From the NCBI RefSeq assembly GCF_030823405.1, contig NZ_JAUSXC010000001.1, positions 496,001-560,000 of the forward strand: DNA of 64,000 nucleotides. Direction: 5' to 3'. This DNA is from Chryseobacterium ginsenosidimutans. GTDB taxonomy: Bacteria > Bacteroidota > Bacteroidia > Flavobacteriales > Weeksellaceae. The translations under genes were made by a program, and so were the position numbers. The first letter of the stretch is position 1. Every line of letters begins with the position of its first letter. The notes below the pieces were generated by a model. It searched no databases. It was given only the letters and a program-made list of their open reading frames with translations, and was not told the DNA's origin. Of the stretch, positions 18,341 to 26,230 are shown one piece after another.

Positions 18341-21300
18341 TTAAAATTTAACAGTTGCTCCCAAAATGAAAGTTTTCGCAGACGGATATGTCGTGTAATC
18401 AATTCCCAAAGACTGGTTACCTCCAACTTGTTTGTTGGTGTCAACAAGCGGATCATACCCTGTATAACTGGTAATTGTGAATAAATTCTGTGCACTTACG
18501 TAAAGATTGATGCTCTTTAAGAATTTAAGCTGATTCATATCGAAAGTATATCCTAATCTTACATTGTTCAAGCGGATAAAATCTGATTTTTCAAGATATA
18601 AAGAAGATAATTGAGGCTGGTTGGTAAAACTTGCTCCTGAATCATAGAAATTTTTCAAAACGTTTCTGTCTGAAGCCAAGTTATTGATATTTAAATCCAA
18701 TGCTGTATTATTCACCAAATAACCTCCTGTTTGTCCGATGAAAGAGAATGCAAAGTCAAGCTTCTTATATTTCATATAAGAATTAATCCCGAAAGTGAAT
18801 TTTGGAATAGGTCCCTCGAAAATCTTTTTATCTGGTTCGCCAATCTTTCCATCACCGTTTACATCTTCATAAATGTATTTACCATTCGCATCAACTCCCA
18901 AATAATTGTACATGTAAAAAGATCCGGCTTGGTAACCGTTTTTATAAACATTCGCTGTAACTCCCGAAAGTCCTGGTCCGGATACTGATCCTGAATAAAT
19001 TTCCGAAACAGGAAGACCTGTAATTTTATTATTTACCGTTGCTCCGTTAACATCAAGATTCCAAGTAAAGTTTTCATTTCTGATAATTTCAGATCCTAAA
19101 GAGAATTCAAAACCTTTATTTTTAATTATTCCATCAGAGTTTCTCCATATATTAGGTGTTGGACTCAACGCTGGAGACGGAATGAATAAAATCGCATCTT
19201 TAGTTGATTTATTATAATATTCTAATGATCCGTATAATTTATTTTTCCATAAACTGAAATCTAAGCCTATATTTGATTGTTCTACAGTTTCCCATTTTAA
19301 ATCTGGGAATGCCGTTCTTACGACCGTAACCCCATTGATTAGATTTAAATTATCATATAAATAATATCCCGCAGATTGTGACAGTAAATAGCTTTGCTTG
19401 GTAATTTTGTTCTGAACTTCCTGATTACCTGTCTGTCCCCAACTTGCTCTTAATTTTAATTCATTAATAATATGATTGTCTTTCAGGAAATTTTCTTTTG
19501 AAATTGTCCAACCCACAGCAGCTGAAGGGAAATATGCATATTTGTTGTTATCTCCAAAACGGGTAGAACCATCGGCTCTTAATGAAACGGTTAAGAAATA
19601 TTTTTTATCAAAATTATAATTTACCCTTCCGAAATAGGATTGTAATTCATTTTCCTGAGCCGTTCCAGGTTGCGGGATAAACAAATCTCCGGAATATCCT
19701 GGGTTAATTTCCGGAGCAATTCCGGTTCCTTGAGCAAGAAAGTTTCTTACCCCAAGATAAGTAGCTGTAGCTTTAAATTTCTGATAAGAGAAACCTCCCA
19801 GCAAACTGAAATTATTTCTGCTCAAGCTAAAATCATATGTTAAGTAATGCTCCAAGAGGACATTGTATGAGTCTAGATTTGCCTGAGAATATATTCCTTT
19901 CGGGCTTCTGTCGGTAATGTTTGGAAACATGGTTGTATTTCTTTCCGATAAGCTTCTGTCAACACCTAAATTAAATTTATAATTCAGTCCCGGTAAAATT
20001 CTCAATGTAGCTTCCGTATTTCCTAACACTCGGAATGTATTGGTTTTATCTTCATAAACACTCAATAAATACAAAGGATTGTAGTGAGCATTCATATTGA
20101 AGTTGGTATAATTTCCATTTTCATCATATACAGAACGTGTAGGATTCGCCATTAAAGCATGGATAATTAACTGACCATCAGATCCCGCAGTTCCACCATT
20201 TGGAATTCCTGTTTCTCTGATGTCACTTGCGGTAAGGTTTACTTTAATTTTCAACCTTTTGTCATCAAGAAATGATTCTTCTGCATTGATACGAGCCGTT
20301 GTTCTTTTAAAACTGCTGTTCAATACAATACCGTCCTGATCCATATGAGAAAGTGATGCAAAATAACTTCCTGTATCTGTAGCTTTTGAAAACGAAACCG
20401 AATGGCTTGATGAAACTGCATTTCTGTAAATTTCATCCTGCCAATCTGTATTTCCACCATGATCGTAAGATTTATCAATTCCTGCAGATCTATATTCATC
20501 TGCCGTTAACAGATCTAATTTTTTAATCACAGAAGAAAAACCTAAATACGTATCGTACGTAAACATAGGCTCTCCTTTTTTTCCTCTTTTTGTTGTTACC
20601 AAAACAACACCGTTTGAACCTCTTGCTCCATAAATAGCAGCCGCAGAAGCGTCTTTCAAAACAGTGATAGATTCGATATCACTTGTATTCAGAAAGTTTA
20701 ATGGATTTTTGGGAGATGTACTTCCCAAACCAACATCCGGACTTCCCGCACTCACCGCATCATTATTCAAAGGAACGCCATCTACAACGAATAAAGGCGT
20801 ACTTCCACTTCTGATGGAACCGATACCTCTGATGGAAACATTCACTCCCGCTCCCGGCTCACCGCTCGACTGAACGATACGAACTCCGGCGATTTTTCCC
20901 TGCATCAGATTATCAACAGAAATATTCATCCCTTCTTTGAAATTTTCTGCCTTCAATTGGCTTACAGCTCCTGTTAAATCAGATTTTTTCTGAGATCCGT
21001 AACCCACCAAAGTCACCTCTTCAATAGAAGTTGCTGCTTTTTTTGATTGCAATTGAACTGAAACCGAAGTTCCTGTAATTTTTGTCTTTTGAATTTCATA
21101 TCCATCGTAAGAAATAGATAATGTCTGTCCGATATTTGCAGAAATAGTGAAATTTCCTGAAGCATCAGTAGTCGTTGTAGCGCCGGTTTCTATGATGGTG
21201 ACTTTCGCCCCTTCAACCGTAGAACCGTCCTGATCTGTTACATTTCCGGTGATCGTTTCATTCACCTTTAAAGAAACAGAATAGTGTGTCGAAAATTCTT

Positions 21301-21385
21301 CTGCATGAGCCTGGTTTGCCACCAAGAAGATCAATGCGATCGGAATTAGTTTTTTAAACTTAAAAAAATTAATTTTGTGGTACAT
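18341..21385 (-). CDS. SusC/RagA family TonB-linked outer-membrane protein
   Basis: 1014 residues. The signal peptide runs to about residue 28 (VANQAHA). A carboxypeptidase-regulatory-like domain follows (ITGNVTDQDGSTVEGAKVTI), then the motif VTLVGYGSQKKSDLTGAVSQ. The plug has the usual GVRIVQSSGEPGAGVNVSIRG, VDGVPL and DASAAAIYGARGSNGVVLVTTK signatures, followed by a long barrel ending FILGATVKF. It transports oligomeric nutrients across the outer membrane together with the SusD protein. Start ATG is at 21383-21385, preceded by a leader of roughly 110 nt that contains a strong hairpin (see 21428-21461). Confidence 0.96.
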   Translation of the reverse strand: MYHKINFFKFKKLIPIALIFLVANQAHAEEFSTHYSVSLKVNETITGNVTDQDGSTVEGAKVTIIETGATTTTDASGNFTISANIGQTLSISYDGYEIQKTKITGTSVSVQLQSKKAATSIEEVTLVGYGSQKKSDLTGAVSQLKAENFKEGMNISVDNLMQGKIAGVRIVQSSGEPGAGVNVSIRGIGSIRSGSTPLFVVDGVPLNNDAVSAGSPDVGLGSTSPKNPLNFLNTSDIESITVLKDASAAAIYGARGSNGVVLVTTKRGKKGEPMFTYDTYLGFSSVIKKLDLLTADEYRSAGIDKSYDHGGNTDWQDEIYRNAVSSSHSVSFSKATDTGSYFASLSHMDQDGIVLNSSFKRTTARINAEESFLDDKRLKIKVNLTASDIRETGIPNGGTAGSDGQLIIHALMANPTRSVYDENGNYTNFNMNAHYNPLYLLSVYEDKTNTFRVLGNTEATLRILPGLNYKFNLGVDRSLSERNTTMFPNITDRSPKGIYSQANLDSYNVLLEHYLTYDFSLSRNNFSLLGGFSYQKFKATATYLGVRNFLAQGTGIAPEINPGYSGDLFIPQPGTAQENELQSYFGRVNYNFDKKYFLTVSLRADGSTRFGDNNKYAYFPSAAVGWTISKENFLKDNHIINELKLRASWGQTGNQEVQNKITKQSYLLSQSAGYYLYDNLNLINGVTVVRTAFPDLKWETVEQSNIGLDFSLWKNKLYGSLEYYNKSTKDAILFIPSPALSPTPNIWRNSDGIIKNKGFEFSLGSEIIRNENFTWNLDVNGATVNNKITGLPVSEIYSGSVSGPGLSGVTANVYKNGYQAGSFYMYNYLGVDANGKYIYEDVNGDGKIGEPDKKIFEGPIPKFTFGINSYMKYKKLDFAFSFIGQTGGYLVNNTALDLNINNLASDRNVLKNFYDSGASFTNQPQLSSLYLEKSDFIRLNNVRLGYTFDMNQLKFLKSINLYVSAQNLFTITSYTGYDPLVDTNKQVGGNQSLGIDYTTYPSAKTFILGATVKF

Positions 21386-21427
21386 ATCATTAAGTAAAGT
21401 AATTGCATGACGTTACATTGCTTAGTA

Positions 21428-21461
21428 AAAAGCCGCTGTTGTTCCCGCAACAGTGGTTTTT
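21428..21461 (-). promoter_or_regulatory. Terminator-like hairpin in the susC leader
   Basis: A 14-bp stem (AAAAGCCGCTGTTG / CAACAGTGGTTTTT, with two G-T wobbles) closes on a 6-nt loop. On the susC strand it ends in GGCTTTTT, the shape of an intrinsic terminator, 42 bp before the start codon. A -7-like TACTTTG (reverse strand, 21495-21501) would place the transcript start upstream of it. Attenuation of susCD is possible. The rest of the 329-bp gap between susC and the PI-PLC gene is AT-rich without other clear features. Confidence 0.5.
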
Positions 21462-21714
21462 ATTTCTGCCCGTCGTTAGTTTTATTTCGGCATACAAAGT
21501 AAAAACGTTTAAGCTGAAATCATTTTAACATAATATTATCTTAAAATCAATTAAACATACATCCATTGTTTTGAGAAATTAAAATAATTCTCATTATCAA
21601 ACACTTACAAAACATCTATTTTTTTTATTCACACAATCTTAAAAAACACTTAACATAATATACAACCATCAACAATAAAGACTCATTAATTTCGCCATTA
21701 CAAAAATTGAAGTA

Positions 21715-22782
21715 ATGAAAAAGGCAGTTTTTTTAGGTTTGTATTTGTCTTCATTAAACCTACTTTGGGCACAGTCTCAAAATTTAAATAATTTAAAGAT
21801 CAATGAAATTCAGATAATCGGTTCTCATAACTCATATAAAAAAGCGATTCTTCCTGAGGTGTACAGTTATTTATCTAAAAAAGATACGTTGAACTTTCTT
21901 CCGAGAATTCAGTATGAACACATTCCGATACCTCAGCAATTGGATTTGGGATTGAGAAACCTTGAAATTGATGTGTACGCAGACAGCAAAGGCGGAAAAT
22001 ATGCGCATCCGAAAATTTTGGATTTGGTAAAAACAACTCAGCCTTTCGATCCTGAGGGAAAAATGAAAAACCCAGGTTATAAAATGATTCATATTACGGA
22101 TATTGATTACCAAACATGGTATTATACACTGGAAGATTGCCTGAAAGACTTAAAAAAATGGTCTGATGCACATCCTGATCACGACCCCGTTTTCATTACA
22201 CTTGAGCCGAAAGATGGAACAGCCAATAAATTCGGAACAGAACCTGAACATTATACTTCAAAACTTTTTGACGATCTAGATAATGAACTGAAAAAATATT
22301 TAGGTAAAAATAAAATTATCTCTCCCGACGACATTCGTGGATCTTATAAAACATTGAATGAAGCTGTTTTACATAAAAACTGGCCAAAAGTGAAAGATGC
22401 CAAAGGGAAATTCTTATTTGTATTGGACAACAACAGCGAAAACAGAGATCTGTATATGAAAGATCATCCGTCTTTGAAAGGGAGAATGGTTTTCACAAAT
22501 TCAAGTCCGGGAACCCCTGAATCTGCTGTTTTATTGATGAATGATCCAGGTCCGAAAATCACTGATTTGGTAAAACAAGGCTACATTATCCGAACAAGAG
22601 CCGATGCCGATACAATGGAAGCGAGAAAAGAAGATTATTCAAGATTTGAAAAGGCAAAGGAAAGCGGAGCGCAGGTTATTACAACCGATTATTATCAGCC
22701 AAGTAAGCTTTTTAAGTCAAACTATAAAATTAGTTTTGACAACAATACTTACGAAAGAAAAAATCCCGTTAGCGGAAAATAG
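21715..22782 (+). CDS. Secreted Ca2+-dependent PI-PLC-like phosphodiesterase
   Basis: 355 residues with a signal peptide (MKKAVFLGLYLSSLNLLWAQ). The catalytic fold signatures are IIGSHNSYKKAI (first active-site His) at about residue 35, LDLGLRNLEIDVYAD (metal-binding E and D) at about 80-95, KYAHPKI (second His) at about 100, and FITLEPKD further on. This is the pattern of the calcium-dependent phosphoinositide-specific phospholipase C family (PI-PLC-C1 type). The C-terminal RTRADADTMEARKEDY and AQVITTDYY are also typical. It would act in the periplasm or outside on phosphoinositides or related phosphodiesters. A -7-like TAATTTCG (one mismatch) lies at 21687-21694. Divergent from susC. Confidence 0.88.
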   Translation: MKKAVFLGLYLSSLNLLWAQSQNLNNLKINEIQIIGSHNSYKKAILPEVYSYLSKKDTLNFLPRIQYEHIPIPQQLDLGLRNLEIDVYADSKGGKYAHPKILDLVKTTQPFDPEGKMKNPGYKMIHITDIDYQTWYYTLEDCLKDLKKWSDAHPDHDPVFITLEPKDGTANKFGTEPEHYTSKLFDDLDNELKKYLGKNKIISPDDIRGSYKTLNEAVLHKNWPKVKDAKGKFLFVLDNNSENRDLYMKDHPSLKGRMVFTNSSPGTPESAVLLMNDPGPKITDLVKQGYIIRTRADADTMEARKEDYSRFEKAKESGAQVITTDYYQPSKLFKSNYKISFDNNTYERKNPVSGK

Positions 22783-22811
22783 AACATTTTTTACGATTAG
22801 ATTTATACGGA

Positions 22812-22840
22812 AAAAGGCTGTCAGATTTTGATAGCCTTTT
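22812..22840 (+). terminator. Terminator of the PI-PLC-like gene
   Basis: A 12-bp stem AAAAGGCTGTCA / TGATAGCCTTTT (one G-T wobble) with loop GATTT is followed by CTATTTTTG. Confidence 0.8.
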
Positions 22841-22913
22841 CTATTTTTGTATTAATCTTTAGCAAATTTTGTCTAAGTAAACATAATCATCGTGAGATCT
22901 GTAGAAATAAAAA

Positions 22914-24704
22914 TTACAATCTTCTTATCACCAGTTTTTTCAGATCTATTTCAAAATGATCAGCGGGATCTCCATTTGAAAGTAGAGAAAGTATCTTAAA
23001 AACAGATTTTAGTTTCAATATAAAAGGATCTTGTGATTGATTTTCCTTAAACAACTTTTCCAGCGTTTGATATTGCTTCAACCTTTCTGTGGGAATATCT
23101 TTTTTTGCCAGTTCGTCGGCAGATTGGAATTTATATAAATCTAAAAGTAAATCTTCAAAATTCCATTTTCTGAAGTTCTCTACATTAATTCCTTGTTGTT
23201 TTAACTGATTTCTATTCTGAATAAACAACAACAAATCTTCACCATTTACTTTTTTTACTTTATCAACGAAATCTTTCGGCCAATCATCAGGAATCATCCG
23301 CAAACGAACCAATTCTTTTAAGTGAAACAACATAAAATCATGATACGATTTCGACTGTAAAATATCTTTATTCCAAAGAATTTTACCTTGATCTTTTTGT
23401 AAAGCGTCATATTCCTTTTCATATAATGGAAATAATTCGTCAAAATTGGGAACATCATTTAACACTTCCGTTTGTACTTCCATTGTATCGGGTGAATTAA
23501 TGGTCAAAATTTTATATGCCGGAAGATATGCAGCCAATGAAGGAACCTGAATATTCACCAACATTTTGCCTCCAATTTTTCGAATTCCTGTATCGTTGAT
23601 GTGCATATGCCCCGCAAAATGAATCTGCAAACCTACATCGGCAAAAGTTTTTGCCACATCTTCATCCGGAACTCTTTCTAACTGCCATTTCTTTTCACTT
23701 AATAAATCTTTAATCTCGTTGGTCGCTCCGTCATTAAAATCAATCATCGGATAATGTGTAAATGCAATGACTGTTTTTCCGTTAATTTTTGCTTCCTGCA
23801 TAATTTTTTCCACCCACTTGATCAGGTGTTTTTTATTTGTCAGAACATTGTTGTACCCGATGCTTGCGCCTTTATAATTTGAAGCATTATCCGGATTTTC
23901 ATTAAGATTTTTTGGAATATATGTATTTCCGTCGATGGCAATCATCCAAATTCCTTTCACGGGTTCAACAACATAACTAAGATCAGGGACAGAAAAACCT
24001 TTTGAAACCTCATACATTCTTTTGGAATAATCGGCATTCCGTAAGGTTTTTTCGTAAGAATAATTTTTAAATGAACCCGAATCAAAAGGCGTACTCCAAA
24101 ACAGATTTTCTTTTTTAGGATAAAAGCCAAAGTCTTTTAGTTCGTCCAAAATTTCCAGATATCCCGATTCTGCGATGTCTTTTGTAATGATTTTATGGGT
24201 TGTTTTTCCAAGATTTTCTTTGCTGTAAATTCCCAGTGGATTTCCGTCTTGTCCGAGGAAATCATCTTTTCCCGCTTCCTGACGAAACGGACCCACCGGA
24301 TCATGATTTCCTGTTGTTAAATAAAAATTGATTCCGTACTTCTGGTGATATTGGTTTAAAATCTTATGCAATCCCCGCAGATTATAGGCTTGGCCATCAT
24401 CCGAAAAATCTCCGGGCATGGCGACAATTTTAATTCCTTTTGCAGCAATATCATCTAAAGCTTTCAGAAAGGCCAAATAATTTTCATTGAAAATTCTGGT
24501 GGAATGCAGTTGAGAATCCATCGTTCTCAGAATCGTTGGCTTTCCAGTTTTGGGATTGATGATTCCTTTAAAATCGGTATCCGAAAAACTCCCGTACAAA
24601 TCCTGAAAATGTACATCAGAAAGAAACGCAATCTGCACAGGTTTTTGTTGAGCCGAAAAAATAGTGAACGTAAAAAGTAAAAATGAGAATATTCCTTTAT
24701 TCAT
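22914..24704 (-). CDS. Secreted calcineurin-like metallophosphoesterase
   Basis: 596 residues with a signal peptide (MNKGIFSFLLFTFTIFSAQ). All metal-binding motifs of the family appear in order: FLSDVHFQD (DxH) near residue 30, MPGDFSDDG (GD), TTGNHDPVG (GNHD), TTFTHYP-like IAFTHYPMID, and AGHMHINDTG (GHxH). The fold resembles acid-sphingomyelinase-like phosphodiesterases. The C-terminal 150 residues are helical and unassigned. It probably hydrolyses phosphate esters in the periplasm. It faces the PI-PLC-like gene across a shared intergenic region, which suggests but does not prove a common role in phosphorus scavenging. Confidence 0.9.
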   Translation of the reverse strand: MNKGIFSFLLFTFTIFSAQQKPVQIAFLSDVHFQDLYGSFSDTDFKGIINPKTGKPTILRTMDSQLHSTRIFNENYLAFLKALDDIAAKGIKIVAMPGDFSDDGQAYNLRGLHKILNQYHQKYGINFYLTTGNHDPVGPFRQEAGKDDFLGQDGNPLGIYSKENLGKTTHKIITKDIAESGYLEILDELKDFGFYPKKENLFWSTPFDSGSFKNYSYEKTLRNADYSKRMYEVSKGFSVPDLSYVVEPVKGIWMIAIDGNTYIPKNLNENPDNASNYKGASIGYNNVLTNKKHLIKWVEKIMQEAKINGKTVIAFTHYPMIDFNDGATNEIKDLLSEKKWQLERVPDEDVAKTFADVGLQIHFAGHMHINDTGIRKIGGKMLVNIQVPSLAAYLPAYKILTINSPDTMEVQTEVLNDVPNFDELFPLYEKEYDALQKDQGKILWNKDILQSKSYHDFMLFHLKELVRLRMIPDDWPKDFVDKVKKVNGEDLLLFIQNRNQLKQQGINVENFRKWNFEDLLLDLYKFQSADELAKKDIPTERLKQYQTLEKLFKENQSQDPFILKLKSVFKILSLLSNGDPADHFEIDLKKLVIRRL

Positions 24705-24777
24705 CTTAAAATAAAACGAAAGTAATGGAATATTGTGTGAATTGCTTTAACTGAATTTTAAATAATTGTGAAGGAAA

Positions 24778-25566
24778 TTATTCTGTTTCTAATTCTGCAT
24801 TTGCTCCAGCGTATTTCGTTATCATATGTTTCGAAGCATTTGTTAGACTTTTCCCATTATCCGGATTTATTCCGTCCATTGTAAAAAACTCTACTGTATT
24901 GTCATATTTTGTATACCAAGAATTTCCAAATCCATTTTCGACTGTTAATGTATCTGGTCTTGTAATTTTCTTAAAATACTTGAGTTTGACGGTATCAATA
25001 GGCAACAACTGATGTTTCGGGTTTTTATCATTGCAAGAAGTTTTTTTATATTCATCACCATCCCAATACATACACTCATTTTTCTGAGAGAGTTCTCCTC
25101 CATATGCGAATCCCATAATAAGAATCATAACCATTGCTCCTATTCCTATTCCATTTTTCGCAAGTTGGGGAACATTGAAAACAGGTGTATTGGTTATATT
25201 TATAATGATTTTAGAAAGCTTTTCAGACAAGGAATCTTCATCATTTCCAATTTTCATCTCTATTTTGGTTTCTCCATCTTCTTTTTCGATTTTATAATTT
25301 TCGGAAAAATCCTCAAAATTTTTATATCCAAGATACTTACTTAGTTGGTCTAACGTAATATCATCAATATTATAATCTTGATTTTCTTTAACTAATCTTT
25401 TATAGTATCGCACAAAAGTTCTTTCATCCTTAGAAGAGCCAAACTGATCTTCTAGTTTCTGGCTTAAAAACCCTAAAATAGCAGTATCACTACTTGTATC
25501 TGTTTTAAGCTCTTTTTTTGCTGTTTCATATGCTGTTTTCATCAGCAATTTTCTTTTTTCAAACAT
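24778..25566 (-). CDS. Uncharacterised single-pass membrane protein, likely regulon member
   Basis: 262 residues from the ATG at 25564-25566. A longer frame from a TTG at 25608 is possible, but the -7 element of the palindrome-linked promoter (25596-25603) puts the transcript start near 25589, after that TTG, so I choose the ATG. Residues 1-120 are charged and helical with a small folded patch (DDITLDQLSKYLGYKNFEDF, about 68-87). One membrane helix lies at about 138-157 (IGIGAMVMILIMGFAYGG). A region of about 105 residues with two cysteines (about 165 and 178) follows, without a signal peptide, so it is probably N-in, C-out. I do not recognise the family. It shares its control site with the response-regulator operon to its right. 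Confidence 0.7.
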   Translation of the reverse strand: MFEKRKLLMKTAYETAKKELKTDTSSDTAILGFLSQKLEDQFGSSKDERTFVRYYKRLVKENQDYNIDDITLDQLSKYLGYKNFEDFSENYKIEKEDGETKIEMKIGNDEDSLSEKLSKIIINITNTPVFNVPQLAKNGIGIGAMVMILIMGFAYGGELSQKNECMYWDGDEYKKTSCNDKNPKHQLLPIDTVKLKYFKKITRPDTLTVENGFGNSWYTKYDNTVEFFTMDGINPDNGKSLTNASKHMITKYAGANAELETE

Positions 25567-25595
25567 AGGATTTAATATGGAGATTAATTTACTGT

Positions 25596-25603
25596 CCAAA
25601 TTA
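25596..25603 (-). promoter_or_regulatory. -7 element (5 of 6) of the membrane-protein gene
   Basis: On the reverse strand TAATTTGG matches TAnnTTTG at five of the six fixed positions. Its first base is exactly 29.5 bp from the centre of the palindrome at 25625-25640, the same spacing as at the two other copies. Confidence 0.55.
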
Positions 25604-25624
25604 GACAAATTTTGGACAAAAAAA

Positions 25625-25640
25625 ATACGGTTTCCCGTAA
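25625..25640 (-). promoter_or_regulatory. Operator-like palindrome, copy 1
   Basis: On the reverse strand TTACGGGAAACCGTAT: half-sites ACGG and CCGT separated by four bases. It differs from the copy at 28633 by one base in the 12-bp core. The centre would be near -43 of the membrane-protein promoter, a usual place for an activator. Confidence 0.65.
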
Positions 25641-25759
25641 AAAACAGCTACTTACAAAATTCCATCTGTCCACTCACTGTCTTAAATAAGACATTTATCT
25701 ATCAGATATTTGTAAAAGAAATCAGGAACAAATAAAAAACAACAAAAATCAAACTGATT

Positions 25760-25960
25760 TCAAAAATCACCAGATAAAACGGAAGAAAACTCCGGGTTGG
25801 GAAGCAGATGTTTCTCTTCCGTTTTTGAAGGTTCACTTCCCAAAAAATTTAGAAGCGCTTCAATTTTTTTTAAACGTGTAACACTGTCTGCGATCTGTTT
25901 CGCAGGGAAGAACACGAATGCTTTAACAATAAATTTTTTGAAAATGATCCAATTTATTTT
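25760..25960 (-). pseudogene. Possible gene remnant or small ORF, unassigned
   Basis: The reverse frame ending at the stop at 25760-25762 reads KQIADSVTRLKKIEALLNFL, then GSEPSKTEEKHLLPNPEFSS and VLSGDF. Its charged, helical composition and normal codon use (GAA, AAA, TTA, CTT, GGA) look coding, whereas the opposite frame looks like an antisense shadow. No ATG is available; only TTG at 25990 or GTG codons could start it, and the upstream third reads like antisense of the forward signal peptide. It may be the 3' end of a lost gene or a small gene with an unusual start. The segment 25776-25825 forms an 11-bp inverted repeat (AAAACGGAAGA / TCTTCCGTTTT). The gap 25609-25759 holds otherwise only the operator at 25625. 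Confidence 0.3.
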
Positions 25961-26165
25961 AATGCTACTAGGTTTAGCATTCGGACACAATAACGCAAAT
26001 ACATCATCATGTAATCACGATAATAACGGACAACCAACCACTCAACTTACAAATCCAGGTGGTGGAACTGATCCGGGAACAGGAACTGACCCAGATGGAC
26101 CTGGAGGTGGAGGCGGAACTACGGGAGATACAGGGCAATTACCTCCTCCTTTTACAAATCCTTAA
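25944..26165 (+). CDS. Small secreted Gly/Pro/Thr-rich protein
   Basis: 73 residues from ATG 25944 (MIQFILMLLGLAFGHNNANT). The first 14-18 residues are hydrophobic and resemble a short signal peptide. The rest is low complexity, rich in G, T, D and P (GGGTDPGTGTDPDGPGGGGG, ending LPPPFTNP), with one cysteine. A longer frame upstream (from 25797) looks like an antisense shadow, so I use the ATG. It has its own terminator 10 bp downstream, which supports it being a transcribed unit. No promoter was found and the function is unknown. It lies just upstream of the kinase gene and may be linked to the same system. Confidence 0.55.
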   Translation: MIQFILMLLGLAFGHNNANTSSCNHDNNGQPTTQLTNPGGGTDPGTGTDPDGPGGGGGTTGDTGQLPPPFTNP

Positions 26166-26175
26166 AATGTTTCAA

Positions 26176-26203
26176 GGGCAGATTAAATAATCTGTCCTTT
26201 TTT
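26176..26203 (+). terminator. Terminator before the kinase gene
   Basis: A 9-bp stem GGGCAGATT / AATCTGTCC (one G-T wobble), 4-nt loop AAAT, then TTTTTT. It ends 27 bp before the kinase ATG. Confidence 0.85.
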
Positions 26204-26230
26204 ATTATTAATTTGCAAAAAACTAATACA

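Noticed and set aside
16563..21385. Glycan polysaccharide utilisation locus
   Set aside because: susC and susD are present but no glycoside hydrolase, sulfatase or sugar sensor is nearby.
25797..25943. N-terminal extension of the Gly-rich small protein
   Set aside because: The extension reads as an antisense shadow (Phe/Ser/Arg-rich); the ATG at 25944 starts a signal-peptide-like segment.
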